Shown here piece after piece: positions 1-11,641 of a DNA stretch of 64,000 bases (position 1 is the first letter of the stretch; the number at the start of each line of letters is the position of its first letter). The notes beneath the pieces are model-generated. The model did no database searches, was not told where the DNA came from, and saw nothing but the letters and a program-made list of their open reading frames with translations. This DNA is from Aricia agestis (lineage: Eukaryota; Arthropoda; Insecta; Lepidoptera; Lycaenidae), in NCBI RefSeq assembly GCF_905147365.1, contig NC_056428.1:19188001-19252000 (forward strand), read 5' to 3'. The position numbers were made by a program, and so were the translations under genes.

Positions 1-71
1 TACTAATTTTTTTTTCAATATAATTTGAACAAACATTGTACCTTACTTCATTGTCCGGGTAATATCTATAC

Positions 72-459
72 CAGGGCTTCCCAAACTGTGCGTCGCGACG
101 CCCCGGGGCGTTGCAACATTGTCCCAAGGGCGTCGCATGTCAATACAACCAAATCGAGTAAACGCCTCGCCCATTAATATGTCTTTCATACATCCCGGGC
201 AGTCTAAATCCCCGGTTTCAGAAGCTATGCTCAGAAAAGCCAGCTTCACATTAGCCAGCCTTGCTGGCTTATGCTTGTGTTTTTAATTTGGTCATTATTT
301 CCTTATAACAATATTAATGTCCAAATAGTGTTTTATGATAACCTATGTTGGGCTAGTTCTAGAATTAGAAAGTACTTTTGGGGGCTGGGTTGAGGGGCGT
401 TGTAAAGAAATGCCAAAGTCCCAAGGGCGTCACAGTACAAATAAGTTTGGGAAGCCCTG
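72..459. mobile_element. hAT-type MITE, 388 bp
   Basis: The ends are inverted (CAGGGCTTCCCAAACT against AGTTTGGGAAGCCCTG), and the element is flanked by an exact 8-bp direct repeat ATCTATAC at 64-71 and 460-467. The CAG ends and 8-bp duplication are typical of hAT elements. No transposase is present. A short minus-strand open frame inside is not convincing. Confidence 0.85.
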
Positions 460-861
460 ATCTATACCGATATTATGAAAACTCCTTTTTTATTTTTAAT
501 CATTTTCCCAGTCCCAAAAGCCTCATGCAAAAAAAAAACGAAAATTTTCAAAGCTAGAGCTACTTCATCCGTTTTGCTTCAATTATTTTGTTGAGTTTCT
601 GAAGACCAAGCGTGAACTAAATACGTCATAGTTATTTGCGTATTTACTGATAAGTTATCATAATATCAATTACACATAGTAAGTGGAACAATAATGTATT
701 GAAATATTTAATACACGGTAATATAAAACACTGAGCCATATCAGTGACACACTGATAATAAAATTAGGTCGTAATAGTTTACTACTTAAAATATTTCGAG
801 TCAAGGTATCATCATTATTTTCAAGTCTTTTTTTGTTCAAGTTGAATTCGTTCAAATCATT

Positions 862-1090
862 TTTAGGGTTCCGTACCCAGAGGGACGAACCAAACCGGGA
901 CCCTATTACTAAGACTTCGATGTCTGTCTGTCCGTCTGTCTCCAGGCTGTATCTAAAGAACCGCTATAGCCAGACTTGTGAAGTTTTTACAGATTGTGTG
1001 TATCCGTTGCCGCTTTAACAACAAATACTGAAATCAAGATAAATTAAATATTTAACGGGGGCTCCCATACAACAAACGTATTGTAAAACT
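862..1090 (+). repeat. Dispersed GGGTTCCGTACCC-type repeat, copy 1
   Basis: It begins with GGGTTCCGTACCCAGAGGG, then a CTGTCTGT/CCGTCTGTC-rich stretch and AGGCTGTATCTAAAGAACCG, and runs to the GGGCTCCCATACAACAAACG motif. The same family recurs at 44815-44971 (minus), 45060-45450 (plus), 48411-48935 (plus) and 53860-54118 (minus), and as a scrap near 60300. Longer copies end with CGAGTCCGACTCGCACTT. I recognise this as a common lepidopteran dispersed repeat, but I cannot assign its class. Confidence 0.75.
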
Positions 1091-1510
1091 TAAGTTAAAT
1101 ATTTATTAAAAACAGATAGCTTAACCCGGATTTGCGCGAATGGTCTAAGCGTTTTACCAATATTGTGTAAATGGTAGCAAAAGTGACTTCATGTCTGAGT
1201 CAGAGTGAGCTGAAGTAAACAATACAATAATCTGAAAATTCCACAGCCTTTGTGTCTGTTATGCTAGTCAATGATCATGTTTATATTAACAGTTTACATA
1301 CAGAAAATTAATATCAAGTATGCAATGTATGTATAGTGTTATAGCTATATACCTACTTGTTATAACGTAGTAGGTTGTAACGTAATAAAACTTTTATTTA
1401 GACTTTATTTAAATATTCGGGATTCGGATTAAAATAAATATTATAATCTACTTACCTCAATCAAATCAATCTCATTTATCCCTTGTTCAAATTTTATCCA
1501 AATCCGCTTA

Positions 1511-1668
1511 CGGCCGTTCCCAATATTTGATCTATCACTGGTTTTGCCCTACTAGAGATAGGAATAACTCACATTAGACATTAGAGACATATATTTTATG
1601 TCAATTATGAGCTATTCCTATCTCTAGTAGGGCAAAACCAGAGATAGATCAAATATTGGGAACGGCCG
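1511..1668. mobile_element. Harbinger-type foldback MITE (CGGCCGTTCCC family), copy 1
   Basis: This is a 158-bp near-perfect palindrome: the left arm reads CGGCCGTTCCCAATATTTGA and the right arm is its complement, with only a short central loop. It is flanked by TTA at 1508-1510 and 1669-1671. The 3-bp TTA/TAA duplication is characteristic of PIF/Harbinger elements. Further copies are at 6600-6757, 24549-24706 and 52258-52914. Confidence 0.88.
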
Positions 1669-2395
1669 TTAGTAGTTTAGGCGTGATTAACAGACTAACA
1701 GACAGAGTTACCTAATATTTGTTTTGATTATATTTAATTATTTAAAACTACCGACGTTAAGTCCCTAGTTACACCTGACGATATCGAAACCGGTCGTGTT
1801 TAAGTTAAATTTGTAGTAATTAATGAATATAGTGGAAAAGTGCACGTAATATTGTGTTTTATTTGTGTTCAAAATGAATTTCCACCAAAAACCGACAGTA
1901 CAATCAATTATAGACAGAGTTACGACACAGGAGTCACCACTCACGAGTCACGAGGCTCAGTATTATTAGGAAGGACATCGTGTTTGGATAGTTAAAATTA
2001 GCACGTACGAAATATTTTGTTTCAAAATATGTCGCAAAAGCACAAAATCGCATCCCACAAACACTGTCTCCAAAGACTTTCAAAGGGAGCGGTAGCTCCC
2101 TGTAAATTTTCTCACACTTTTTAATCATATCTTCGTGACGAACTTATTTAAGTTTTATTTAAAATACAAAATATCAAAAACTTTTTCATAACTGCCAAAG
2201 TTTGAGTAAAGCTTGTATTACTTAATTATGTTGGGACCATTATTTACCTCAGAAAACTTTCACAGTTCATTTACTCAGCGAGAATTTCGGGAAAGTTTCA
2301 AAATTCAAAAGAACAAGACATTATTGACTTCAGCTAAACAGAGGCAAAAAATTTAAATATTTATCCATTTTAATAGAAATACTAAAGCCCGTCAC

Positions 2396-2533
2396 ATACT
2401 TAGCTAAAATATATATTAATATTTTTCGCGTGACCGCACACTCAGCTATAATATATATTTCTGGTAGCTACTATAATATATATTATAGTACGGTATATTA
2501 ATATATATATTATAGCTAAGTCTGTGATGGGCT
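2396..2533. mobile_element. AT-rich inverted-repeat MITE with TAA duplication
   Basis: The ends are AGCCCGTCACATACTTAGCT and a complementary AGCTAAGTCTGTGATGGGCT (two mismatches), flanked by TAA on both sides (2393-2395, 2534-2536). The interior is alternating TA-rich palindromic sequence that can fold on itself. Confidence 0.8.
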
Positions 2534-2684
2534 TAAAGCGATAAAACAACGTCTTGAAGATAAAGTTGGAAGGCTAAACGCTAGAAGGCTCGCAACGAAA
2601 TAGTCAAAAATTTGTAAACCTATTACGAACTTCGAAATATTCGTACAATGCGTAAGAACTAGTCAGAACTAGTCTACTATCTAA

Positions 2685-3303
2685 TCTTATATATAAAAAT
2701 GGATTTTTAAATGGGTTAGCCGCGCTAAAACTCGAAAACGGCTGAACGGATTGGGCTGATATTAGTCTTAAAATGTTCGTAGAAGTCCAGGGAAGGTTTT
2801 AAAGTGACACGAAGTTCACCGGGACAGCTAGTATAATATAAAATTCTCGTGTCACAGCGTTTGTGTGCGAACTTCTCCGAAACGGCTTTAATGATTTTTA
2901 CCAAATTTTAAATGCATAGGTACTCAGTAGGTCTGAGAATCGGCTACTGGGTACTTTTTAATGATAAGTGCATTTGTTGAATAAATAATAGTAAATTATT
3001 ACAACTCGAGACTGACGGCGACTGTTGTTTGTGCGACGGGATAGCGATGGACGTTGCCATGGTGACATACTTATTTAGTCACCTGAATAAAATAATACGG
3101 GCGAAATACTTTATGTGGCAAAGAAACGTTTGCTGGGACAGCTAGTATAATATAAAATGCTCGTGTCACAGTGTTTGCGCGTGAACTCCTCCAAAACGTC
3201 TCAACCAATTTTAATTAGGCCTGAGAATAAGTTTTTATCTACTTTTTTATATTCATACTAGAAATAATTTATATAACAAAACAACGTTTGCTGGGTCAGC
3301 TAG
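2685..3303 (+). mobile_element. Head-to-tail array of three short Helitron copies
   Basis: A first unit starts with TC at 2685 (TCTTATATATAAAAATGG) and ends GGACAGCTAG at 2831. A second unit starts immediately (TATAATATAAAATTCTCG) and ends GGGACAGCTAG at 3145. A third, opening almost identically, ends GGGTCAGCTAG at 3303. Each CTAG is followed by T. The first unit's relatives are at 24348-24495 and 40526-40669, and the second unit's relative is at 49846-50164. Confidence 0.78.
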
Positions 3304-4181
3304 TAACTAACCAGCACGGTAGTTTTCTTTGGAGAAGGACCGACATTTGCTAGTGGCACTCAGTATTATTTTTTTGAAGATGTTAGTTATTATTACTCTT
3401 TCACTCAAAGCATACCAGTTCCACTCAAAAACTTTAGCGTTTATAATAGAGTCTAGAGTCTGTACAATTTTAAAATATACCTACTCAAAACACTCAAAAT
3501 CTTTTGTCCCTTATTATATTATGTACTTAGGTATATATATCTACATATTTTAGTTATCCATCTACCTTTACCACGCATATCTATTAGACAAGGACATCAA
3601 CTACAGCAGCTAAAACCATAAGCAAAGGGCGTGCTCAGCCAGCTATAATCCAAAAAAACTCATTGTTACAACAGATGTACATGATATATAGAGCTGTCCA
3701 TGTAAGGGCGCGTGTAGGTCGCACACGAAAACATGCCATAAGTTATCACTACATATGTACAGTACTCGTCGGCCTTACCGCTCAGGGGATAAGGTACAAA
3801 GTTACCGGTATAAACCCTTGAGGATAAGGTTGGTCAGAAAGGTTAGTCCTCAATGAAAGTTTAATTACCAAAGGTTTCAACTGACTTTTAAGTAGTATGT
3901 AAAATGAGCGATATGCTACATATAGAAAACCGTTGACAGAGTTTGCGGAGTGAGTGACTGAAAGTCAAAGATCAACCTTGACCTTGTAATGGGTGACACT
4001 TCACTTCTGATCACGATGGATGACCATGATTGTCAATATGATTGTGAAGGTGTCTAAACATGCAAAATCGACGTCAATCAAGAGCATTGGGCAGTCGAAG
4101 ATGAATATTCTAAACGGCCAAATCGCTTGGCCCCTATTTTCCTGTTCTGAGGTTTCGCCATAGTTATTGCCATAATAAATA
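3304..4181. other. Intergenic or intronic stretch, no gene seen
   Basis: No conserved coding signal or recognised repeat ends. A 74-codon open frame near 3329 has no protein-like composition. Confidence 0.5.
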
Positions 4182-4330
4182 CTAGCTATTTGACCGAGCT
4201 TTGCTCGGTATGCGATGAAAATGACATTTTCTGAAAATGATTCCTAGCTAGATCGATTTATTGCCCCCGAAACCCCTATATACTAAATTTCATGAAAATC
4301 GTTGGAGCCGATTACGAGATTCCAATTATA
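4182..4330 (-). mobile_element. Helitron 3' end fragment (CTCGGT-hairpin family)
   Basis: On the minus strand the sequence ends with a hairpin (ACCGAGCAAAGCTCGGT) followed by CAAATAGCTAG and a flanking T, which is the standard Helitron 3' terminus. The body matches the better preserved copy at 27659-28055; the 5' end is not recognisable. Confidence 0.75.
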
Positions 4331-4520
4331 GATAGATATTCCAAGATATAAGATATATAAGGTAGAGGCCGCATTTCCTCAGAATTTTACAGATACACAG
4401 ATATTTCCACTTTAATTATGTATTCAATGATGATTCGTAAATTGAAACGGCACATGAAGGCACTCGGGTATGGCAGATCAATAAATTTCTCATCACAGTA
4501 AAAGCGAATAAATGAGACAC

Positions 4521-4656
4521 AACCACGAAATAAGCACAGTATAAATATCATACAGTAGTGAGTAAAGTAACCTAGCCACAGCTGAGGAGTCATGACACCA
4601 CGACATAAGCACAGTATAAATATCATACAGTAGCGAGTAAAGTAACTCAGTTTTGT
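4521..4656. repeat. 75-bp tandem duplication
   Basis: Two near-identical segments start at about 4521 and 4596 (period 75; shared core TAAGCACAGTATAAATATCA). They lie inside a 152-codon minus-strand open frame (4845-4387) that I do not regard as a gene. The duplication explains the repeated peptide CMIFILCL in that frame. Confidence 0.7.
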
Positions 4657-5127
4657 CCTCACAAGTCCTTCAAATCTAACTCTATAAACACGGAGAGAAG
4701 ATATTGCACGGGCGACGTAAAACTGCATTATTTGCTCTCTTAACTTATACCAAATTACGCTAATCTGAGCGAGCGCTAATTCGCGTGGTTTATAATAAAG
4801 ATGATCTACTGAATATGTTTCTATTGTGAAATTAGCAGCTGGCAATCAGCTTGGAAACATAGTATTAACTGGAAAACACACATTAGGGCCATTTTCGCCA
4901 CGCTGAGTTGTTGCCTATCGTTTCTAAATATCATGACAACATTATGATCGACAGCTAGCCTGCAGGTCTAGCATAGTCCCAATAGAAACGGTTTCTTTCT
5001 ACGAAAGAAAAGACAAAGTGACAGATTGACAAAGGAAATCCGCCATATTGTCACTAAAATCTGTCAGTCCATTCTTTTTGTTTCTAATATTGTTGAATGA
5101 TTGATTGTTATGCTAAGCCTGCTCTGC

Positions 5128-5275
5128 CCTACTAGACAATCGGCAAGCGATTATCGTAAACACCAACAAAATGTATGCGATTTGACATAAGTCATCGCTT
5201 CGCTACCGAATACTAATGTCCAATCCCATACATTTTGTAGGCGTTTATGATAATCGCTTGACACTTTTCTCTAGG
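5128..5275. mobile_element. Small foldback MITE (CAAGCGATTATCGTAAAC family), copy 1
   Basis: The arms carry CAAGCGATTATCGTAAACAC with ACAAAATGTATG, against the complementary CATACATTTTGT and TTTATGATAATCGCTTG. A second, shorter copy lies at 26867-26988. The exact termini and target duplication are unclear. Confidence 0.65.
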
Positions 5276-6599
5276 CCCAGGTATTTAAACGACTAACTGC
5301 GAATTGTAATGCGAATTACAATTGCATAAGTTGACAAAAAATGCTTTGCTTTACCGCGGCAGTCCCCGAATGCCACACGTATTATTTTTAATAGGATGAG
5401 CAATCTCAATGAGCCCAAAAACAACAACATAATAAACATTTTAACCATGTAATGAACCAATATCGGAATACAAAACAGGAAAAAATATTAACAAGGACAC
5501 AGGCCTTGTTGGACATTATGCGAAAATATATAATCACATAATTGCTATAATGCGCCATAGCAAAAATGACAAGTTGTTATGTACGTTTAACATAATTGCA
5601 TATTAATACATAATAATAGACCTACGCGCGGTGTGTACAATGTATATAAACTATATAGTCTAGTCCAGTGGTTCCCAAACGATAATGGACAAAATGGTGT
5701 TCAATTTTTATAGGATTTAGACTATAGAGAAACTGTGGTATTTAGTGGTCCAGTAATATAGTTAGAATATAATATGAGTCTCTACTATAGACTACACAGA
5801 GTCCATAGTAGAGTCCAAATTGCGAATTTGTTTTCGATCGAATTATGATTTTGGGAGAACCGCACATTTGTATGATGTAGAATAACTAAAGAGTCAATAT
5901 TTGATTGCCTGTTTCTTATACAATAATGAAGATAAAATTCTATGATCTATTAAATCTATTTGCTTCCGTCTTCTCAATACGAGAGAAAGATTAAAACTTT
6001 TATAGTAAGCTTATAATATTATATTATGCTTTTACAAAAAAAAATCGAAAATCTTCATGTTTCATAATATCAACGTGTGCCACAACGTAAACGATGCACG
6101 CAATAATAATATTATGTTAATAATTGTTCTTGTTTTCATCATAATATAATTTCTATTCGACGCTAGATGGCACTGCTTTTCACTTCTTAAGAAACATCAA
6201 CTGCTTTCTTTTCATTTTTAATTCGTTATTTAATTTGAAATTCTAGAAGTTTAAGCACATTGGCAAAATCCTTTAACTATACACACAACAGTATCTTCGT
6301 ATAAAGCCAAGCTCAGATTAAGCTTAAGGCTAAAATTGCATACTTACGTATACATAATATTAATAATATGTACTGTATATTATATAATATCTAACATAAT
6401 ATTATATCAACATTCGCAGCATACAACGTTCGCACAGCAAGTATGTACTTATAATTATATTTATTGTTTATTGCCCAACATTACGTATTGTGCAATATTA
6501 TTTACCGTTTAGGGTTAATATTGAACAGTTTGAGCTAGTTTAATTTTTATTTTACCATATTATTGTATCAATAGTATTGTAGGTTAAGTGGCCGCCTAA
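5276..6599. other. AT-rich gene-free stretch
   Basis: A hAT-like left terminus (CAGTGGTTCCCAAAC) occurs at 5666, preceded by GTCTAGTC, but I could not find its right end. Otherwise the stretch shows only AT-rich sequence with no coding signal. Confidence 0.5.
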
Positions 6600-6757
6600 C
6601 GGCCGTTCCCAATATTTGATCTATCACTGGTTTTGCCCTACTAGAGATAGGAATAGCTCACAATTGACATAAAATATATGTCTCTAATGTCTAATCTGAG
6701 CTATTCCTATCTCTAGTAGGGCAAAACCAGAGATAGATCAAATATTGGGAATGGCCG
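6600..6757. mobile_element. Harbinger-type foldback MITE, copy 2
   Basis: This 158-bp palindrome of the CGGCCGTTCCC family is flanked by exact TAA repeats (6597-6599, 6758-6760). It is nearly identical to the copy at 1511-1668, apart from the orientation of the loop. Confidence 0.88.
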
Positions 6758-7100
6758 TAAGTGAGAAATAGCTTATCCGGATGTTTTGTCGCTGCTCTTT
6801 ACCGAGCGACATAAACAAAATCTTCTCTACTTAGGGACCTATTCTTATAACTCGAATGTCGCTGCGGTCGCAGGCTGTCTCATGAGAATCAGATAAACAT
6901 GTTTCAATGTTCAACTGTTTCTTATAATTATTTAATAAAAAATTGCGACAAACTTCGTACGTCCTGGCTACTTATTCCGTAATAATAATCATTCATTTTC
7001 CACAAACAGTTATTTAAACATCCTACAATCTTACTGATGAAAACTATATTTATCCTAGCCACACTTAGCAATAGTAGTAGTAACTACGTAAAGTCTTTTG

Positions 7101-7168
7101 AGCGAAAATAATAATTAAGTTTGCATAAATATCTTGATATTTATGCAAACTTAATTATTATTTTCGCT
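7101..7168. repeat. Perfect 33-bp-arm palindrome
   Basis: The arms 7101-7133 and 7136-7168 are exact complements separated by 2 bp (first half begins AGCGAAAATAATAATTAAG). They are AT-rich, with no recognised transposon termini. Confidence 0.9.
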
Positions 7169-7318
7169 GCCGAGCATTTATATATCTACTAAAACTCTAA
7201 ACAAAACTTGAATTCTTAGATATTGAAGTTAAAATTATAATCACAATTTATTCGCCAAACGTTCTAAATCACGTCGTAAATGATTTTGGATGCTTGTAAC
7301 TTTTCATCATAAACTACA

Positions 7319-8183
7319 TCTATATATTAATACGTGAGCCAAAAACTTTGTATCCATTTTGACGAAAAATGGGAAAACGTAGGTGAATGAAATTTTGCAC
7401 AGTTATAGTTTATATGGTGAAGGAGTGCATCGAGATAATATTATTTTGAAATTATGCTTTTATCATACATTTTTTTAACAAATAAAACATTACACACACT
7501 ACAACACACACACTAGGAAAAATGACAGATTTTTGAGTGACAAGCCTATACATACGAATTATACTCTATTTATGGTTGAAGTCTGTTGACAACAAGGTGA
7601 CAAATTGAAATGGATTATAGTTTTTTTTTATTGAATCTTAGATACTAAGACAATTTTTTTTGACAATTGACGCCTCCGTGGTCTAGTGGTTAGAGCGTCG
7701 CTCTCGACTCCGGAGGTCGTGGGTTCGAATCCCGCGTTGGAAACATGTTATTTCCAAGTTTGGTTTGGACAATGCAGGCTGATCACCTGATTGTCTGACA
7801 AGTAAGATGATCCATGCGTCGAATGGGCATGTAAAAAGTCGGTCCTGCGCCTGATCTCTCGCCAGTCGTGTCGTCTTCCGTCCCACTGGGTTATGAGAGT
7901 AAAGGAATGGAGAGTGCTCTTGTGTACTGCGCACACACTTGGGCACTATAAAATTACTCCTGCGTACCTGGTCTGGTTTCAATGAAACCGGCCACCGTCA
8001 CCGAAACCGGTGTGGGGAGTATTATACTAAGACAATGCTTACACGGCCAGTCTGAGATCTGGCTGAGTCCCAGAGACAAGAGTTAAAAAAAAATATGAGT
8101 CAATATTTTTTTACAAAATATTGGTACTTAGTCCTAATATCGTTGAAACTAAGGTCGAATTTCGACCATTGGGCGATCTCTAG
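7319..8183 (+). mobile_element. Helitron (GGTCGAAATTCGACC-hairpin family), copy 1, with a SINE inside
   Basis: The 5' end TCTATATATTAATACGTGAG sits after an A. The 3' end has the hairpin GGTCGAATTTCGACC followed by ATTGGGCGATCTCTAG and a flanking T. Those are diagnostic Helitron termini with A/T insertion. The family is about 480 bp when not interrupted; other copies are at 11642-12125 (minus), 14414-15541 (minus, interrupted), 17876-18364 (plus) and 25881-26348 (plus, 5'-truncated). No Rep/helicase coding sequence is present, so these are non-autonomous. Confidence 0.87.
7655..8023 (+). mobile_element. tRNA-derived SINE inside a Helitron
   Basis: A tRNA-like head from about 7674 carries an A-box-like TGGTCTAGTGG and a B box GGTTCGAATCC. 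The acceptor stem does not pair, so it is not a functional tRNA gene. The body continues to about 8023. It is flanked by a 13-bp direct repeat ATACTAAGACAAT (7642-7654, 8024-8036). Within the Helitron family this sequence occurs once, so the repeat marks the SINE insertion. Confidence 0.85.
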
Positions 8184-10035
8184 TTTTGTTAATTACTACC
8201 GAAAAAAATTGTCAATAGCAAAAAATACTGTAACCGAGAACCTTAGAAACAAACTAAAAAATAAAGGAATTACGGACGAATTATGATCGCTCGGAGGCCG
8301 GAGCGAACATACTTCAAAATATCCAACGAACATGGACAAAATTGCTTTGAGTTTCTTATAAAAATATTACGTCCAATATATTTAAAGTAATAGGTTTCTG
8401 AAATCAATTTCACTTATAATATTCCTTTACAAGTAATATGCAAGGCTCTTTTGTAATATATTATGAGGACTTCTTTTCAAGTTTCTTTCTGAATGTCCAT
8501 TTCCCCGATACCGGCAATTTTTTTATTCTTATTTAGTTTCTTTTGAATAAAGCTTAAATTAAATATTCTCGACATTTATTAATTAAATTTAATGATTTTG
8601 CATTAATACAAATATTTTCATGTAAAGCAGCGCCAAGACGAGAACTTACTTTGCACCAGCAAACAGGATATTATGCCAATTTTACAGACATAGAGGAAGG
8701 ATGTAGGATACTTTTTTCGCGCAAAAATCATGGGCAACGGCCTACTTTCAGACTATCTTGGTTACAGCTGACTAAAATGATTTTTTAAGACTGGAAAGGA
8801 CTGGACTAAAACATGATATTTAAAATGTAACTTGCTGACTCTAGATAATATAATGGGGCCTAGTTAACTGCACGCCATAGCTTAAACCAGGTGCATGCAA
8901 ATGTTTCTAAAATGCTTGGTATTTTAGTTGGCCTTCTGCGATGTACTCAGTACGTTTTCGCTAGCGAAGTTATATTATACAATCGTGTAAAACGTTAAGA
9001 TAATTTTCTAGCCAATTACTTAAAATCAATTTGGCTATTTTAATTTTTTATCTTACTATGAACCAAATGCCACTCGCATTTGGTTGGCCAGTTTTGACTG
9101 CCATTGGCCCATTGCTATTGACCGATGACGTAAGAATAACTGCCATAGAAACTACAATTCAAATGAACTATATTTCTAGACGTTTTAATCTAATTATTAT
9201 CTTCCAATTTCTACGAATGCTTTATTAAATCTTTAATTACATTTAACACGAGGTGAACGACCTACTTGCTAACACTCCTTGAAGTGAAACATAATCTCAG
9301 TAGCGCATTCAGACTTATTCTACCTCGGAGTTCATACGAGAATGGTCCATAGATCGTTGGGATACAGGCCTTCCAGATGTGGAATAACTCTGAACACACA
9401 ATAATTCGCTCAAAGCCAGCCGCCTCGCGTATTCAAACTTTCGCAACGGCCAAGAATTAAACATTATAAATTCTCAAATCGCGTGATTCTCTCGCGCCAG
9501 AACGCAGATAGGGGAGTAATGATGATTAATTAGTTTTTTTTTTCTAATTGCAGTATATATTCCATGGTAAGCTGCATCTTTCATTGTACACTGCAGGTGT
9601 TAAATATTAGGTTTATGGTCTATAACACTCGAATACATCTTATGCTTGAAGAAGCTTGGTAGATAGTATTTGCTATAGAGTTCAAATATTATTTCCTGTG
9701 AAAAACGCCTTTCCTAATGTAACTAAAAAGGCCAAAATATTGTACAGCCTAAAAAAATATTAGTGGAAGTATGAATGTCTGTGGTTGCTCAACTTTTTTC
9801 TGCTCAACGACATCATAACCAACGTTTAATATTTAAGTAGATTAAAAATATAAATTTCATAGCATCGTAACCGCATCTCATCTTATAAAACAAGTCATAA
9901 AGTATTATGTTTCTTCCACAGTAAAGTACAGTATTATGCAATAGATCGAGCACATAATAGTATGCGCGACATCACACACACCGCATGGCGCATCTAAATT
10001 ATATAGTACTACGCAACGATTAGAAAGGGCATTAC
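8184..10035. other. Gene-free stretch
   Basis: AT-rich sequence with short open frames only. No exon with credible splice sites and protein-like composition was found, including none that would continue the coding block at 10036-11317. Confidence 0.5.
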
Positions 10036-11317
10036 CTTGTATCCATACAGACGATCCTCGTTCAACAACGGCGTATGGCGCCCGGAGTCCCAACCGTGCC
10101 AGTTATCCAGCGAATCCGTCGAAGACTTCTTCGTATCGATGGAACTCTTTCTGGATAGCGAGTTGTTGGATCCAACGTAGTCCCTCTTCATGTCTCTAAT
10201 CCCGTTACTGCTTATTGAGTCACGGCGATTGTAGTTCACGATATTCGTTCGGGAGAGATTCGGGAACGATCCCATGGAGTGACGCTTGTTGTTGTATCGT
10301 TGCGTTGGGCTCGGTGTGTCCCTTCTGGGTGGGGTTTGGGATGGACTATGTCTGTCGCGGCGCAGAATACTCGGAAACGTTGAGGGATGTTCGATCTCCT
10401 TGGCCGGCGAGCCAGCCAGACCCAGCGAACCGCGCCGCCTGTACCACATATTCCATTATAACCGATTGCAGGTCAGAAATTAGTCCCACTTTATAATAAT
10501 ACAAACCCAAACATTTCCTGCTTTAATGAATAACTTTATTGTTTGACATACCTGCGGTAATTAACCGATATTGATTAGCACAAGTTAATGAAATTGGATA
10601 GACATGTGTATCCAAAACCGCTAATAATAAGTTAGCTAGGTACTTATCTCAAAAATCAGCTTCAAATATTTAAGTAATAGACATACTCCTAAAGCAAAAA
10701 GTATATAGGTTTCTATGAAAAAATGGGGTGAATCGACGTCTTGCACAACATTAATACGGACCTGATGATGAGACCATTGGTGGGCGACACCGATTCTCTC
10801 AACCCAGGTGTAGACTCCCTGCTGTGGAGGTACAGCGAAGAGCGGTAGGGGGTGCTGCATCTCCCGTGCACGTCACATCTCGGATCGTGCTCCACGGTGG
10901 AACTCACTATGGGGGAATGTCGCCCCTCCCCCTCCATAGTCATATTCCCGAACATGGAGTCCAGTTGGCGCATCGCGATCGCTTTCTTCACCGTCATCGC
11001 GGCCACTCGCCAAAATCTCGTCGGCAGCCCTACACAATTACAGGCTCACCAATACGCAGTCGGCAACCCTACACAATTAAAGGTCCGTGCGAGGCGTCTA
11101 TGTCCTCGGATATACCGCGGCTCGACTGGCGCTGACGGCTGAGCGCACGACACGCCTGACTCATGCGCTCGCGCACAATTAGACGCATGTAAATATTGGT
11201 GACGAAGTAAATAAGAGCGGCTCGTAAACAAGGAGCGAGTGGGCCGCAGACGAGTTCGCACCAAGGTCTCCAAGGACTCGTAAAGTACCGCCTTGTTTCG
11301 ACAAAAAATAATCCAGA
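10036..11317 (-). CDS. Three-exon coding block, unrecognised protein (hydrophobic segment plus Ser/Pro-rich tail)
   Basis: Three minus-strand exons join in frame: 11317-11116, 11029-10762 and 10438-10036, together 873 nt or 291 codons, entering and leaving in phase 0. The splices are acceptor AACAG/TCT, donor CGCG/GTATAT, acceptor TGTGTAG/GG, donor ATCAG/GTCCGT, acceptor GTACAG/GC and donor TACAAG/GTAATG. Exon 1 encodes a Cys-containing stretch and a hydrophobic segment (APCLRAALIYFVTNIYMRLI) followed by a basic, Arg/Gln-rich part. Exon 2 continues AAMTVKKAIAMRQLDSMFGN. Exon 3 is rich in SP/TP and RRDS-type phospho-like sites (RRDRHSPSQTPPRRDTPSPT). GC content is clearly above the flanks and the reading frame looks like real protein. 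No start or stop codon belongs to the block, so it is internal to a longer gene. It lies downstream of Wdr47 exon 3, which also ends in phase 0, so it may be Wdr47 linker exons or a separate or nested membrane-protein gene. I do not recognise the family. Confidence 0.62.
11020..11098. repeat. 39-bp tandem repeat carrying a duplicated 3' splice site
   Basis: The motif CGGCARCCCTACACAATTA occurs at 11022 and 11061 (period 39). On the minus strand each copy provides an identical AATTGTGTAG/GG acceptor. The distal copy (exon edge 11068) would leave a 47-nt intron and lead in frame to a TGA within eight codons; the proximal one (edge 11029) opens the exon proposed above. Confidence 0.7.
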
Positions 11318-11641
11318 CTGTTAATCACCTTAAGTTAATCCTCTCTTTTAGTGCACATTAAATACGTGTTTTCATATTAACGAAGTCGTAAAGGTTAAAT
11401 ACGAAGATCAAATAGATACGAACATGTCGTAAGGTCAAACAAGCTCTTAAATAATTAAGTTTTGAGTTTGAAGCTTAGAATTATGTTGAAGTAAGATATC
11501 AATAAGTTACCACCAATGGTTAGGTTATATTCAAATTAAATAAGTCAAGCAAGTAATATGTACAGAAGTATTGGACCATATCCCATTAACCATAATGACA
11601 CACTTGAAACTTAAATCGAAGAACCCATATTATTATATTAA

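Noticed and set aside
2685..3303. CRISPR-like or satellite array
   Set aside because: Unequal units with TC/CTAG termini are Helitrons; there are no short regular repeats with unique spacers.
4387..4845. 152-codon minus-strand open frame
   Set aside because: Its repeated peptide comes from a 75-bp DNA duplication. There is no family resemblance, composition is like the flanks, and no splice context supports it.
7674..7745. tRNA gene
   Set aside because: A and B boxes are present but the acceptor stem does not pair, and the sequence continues into a SINE body bounded by a 13-bp target duplication.
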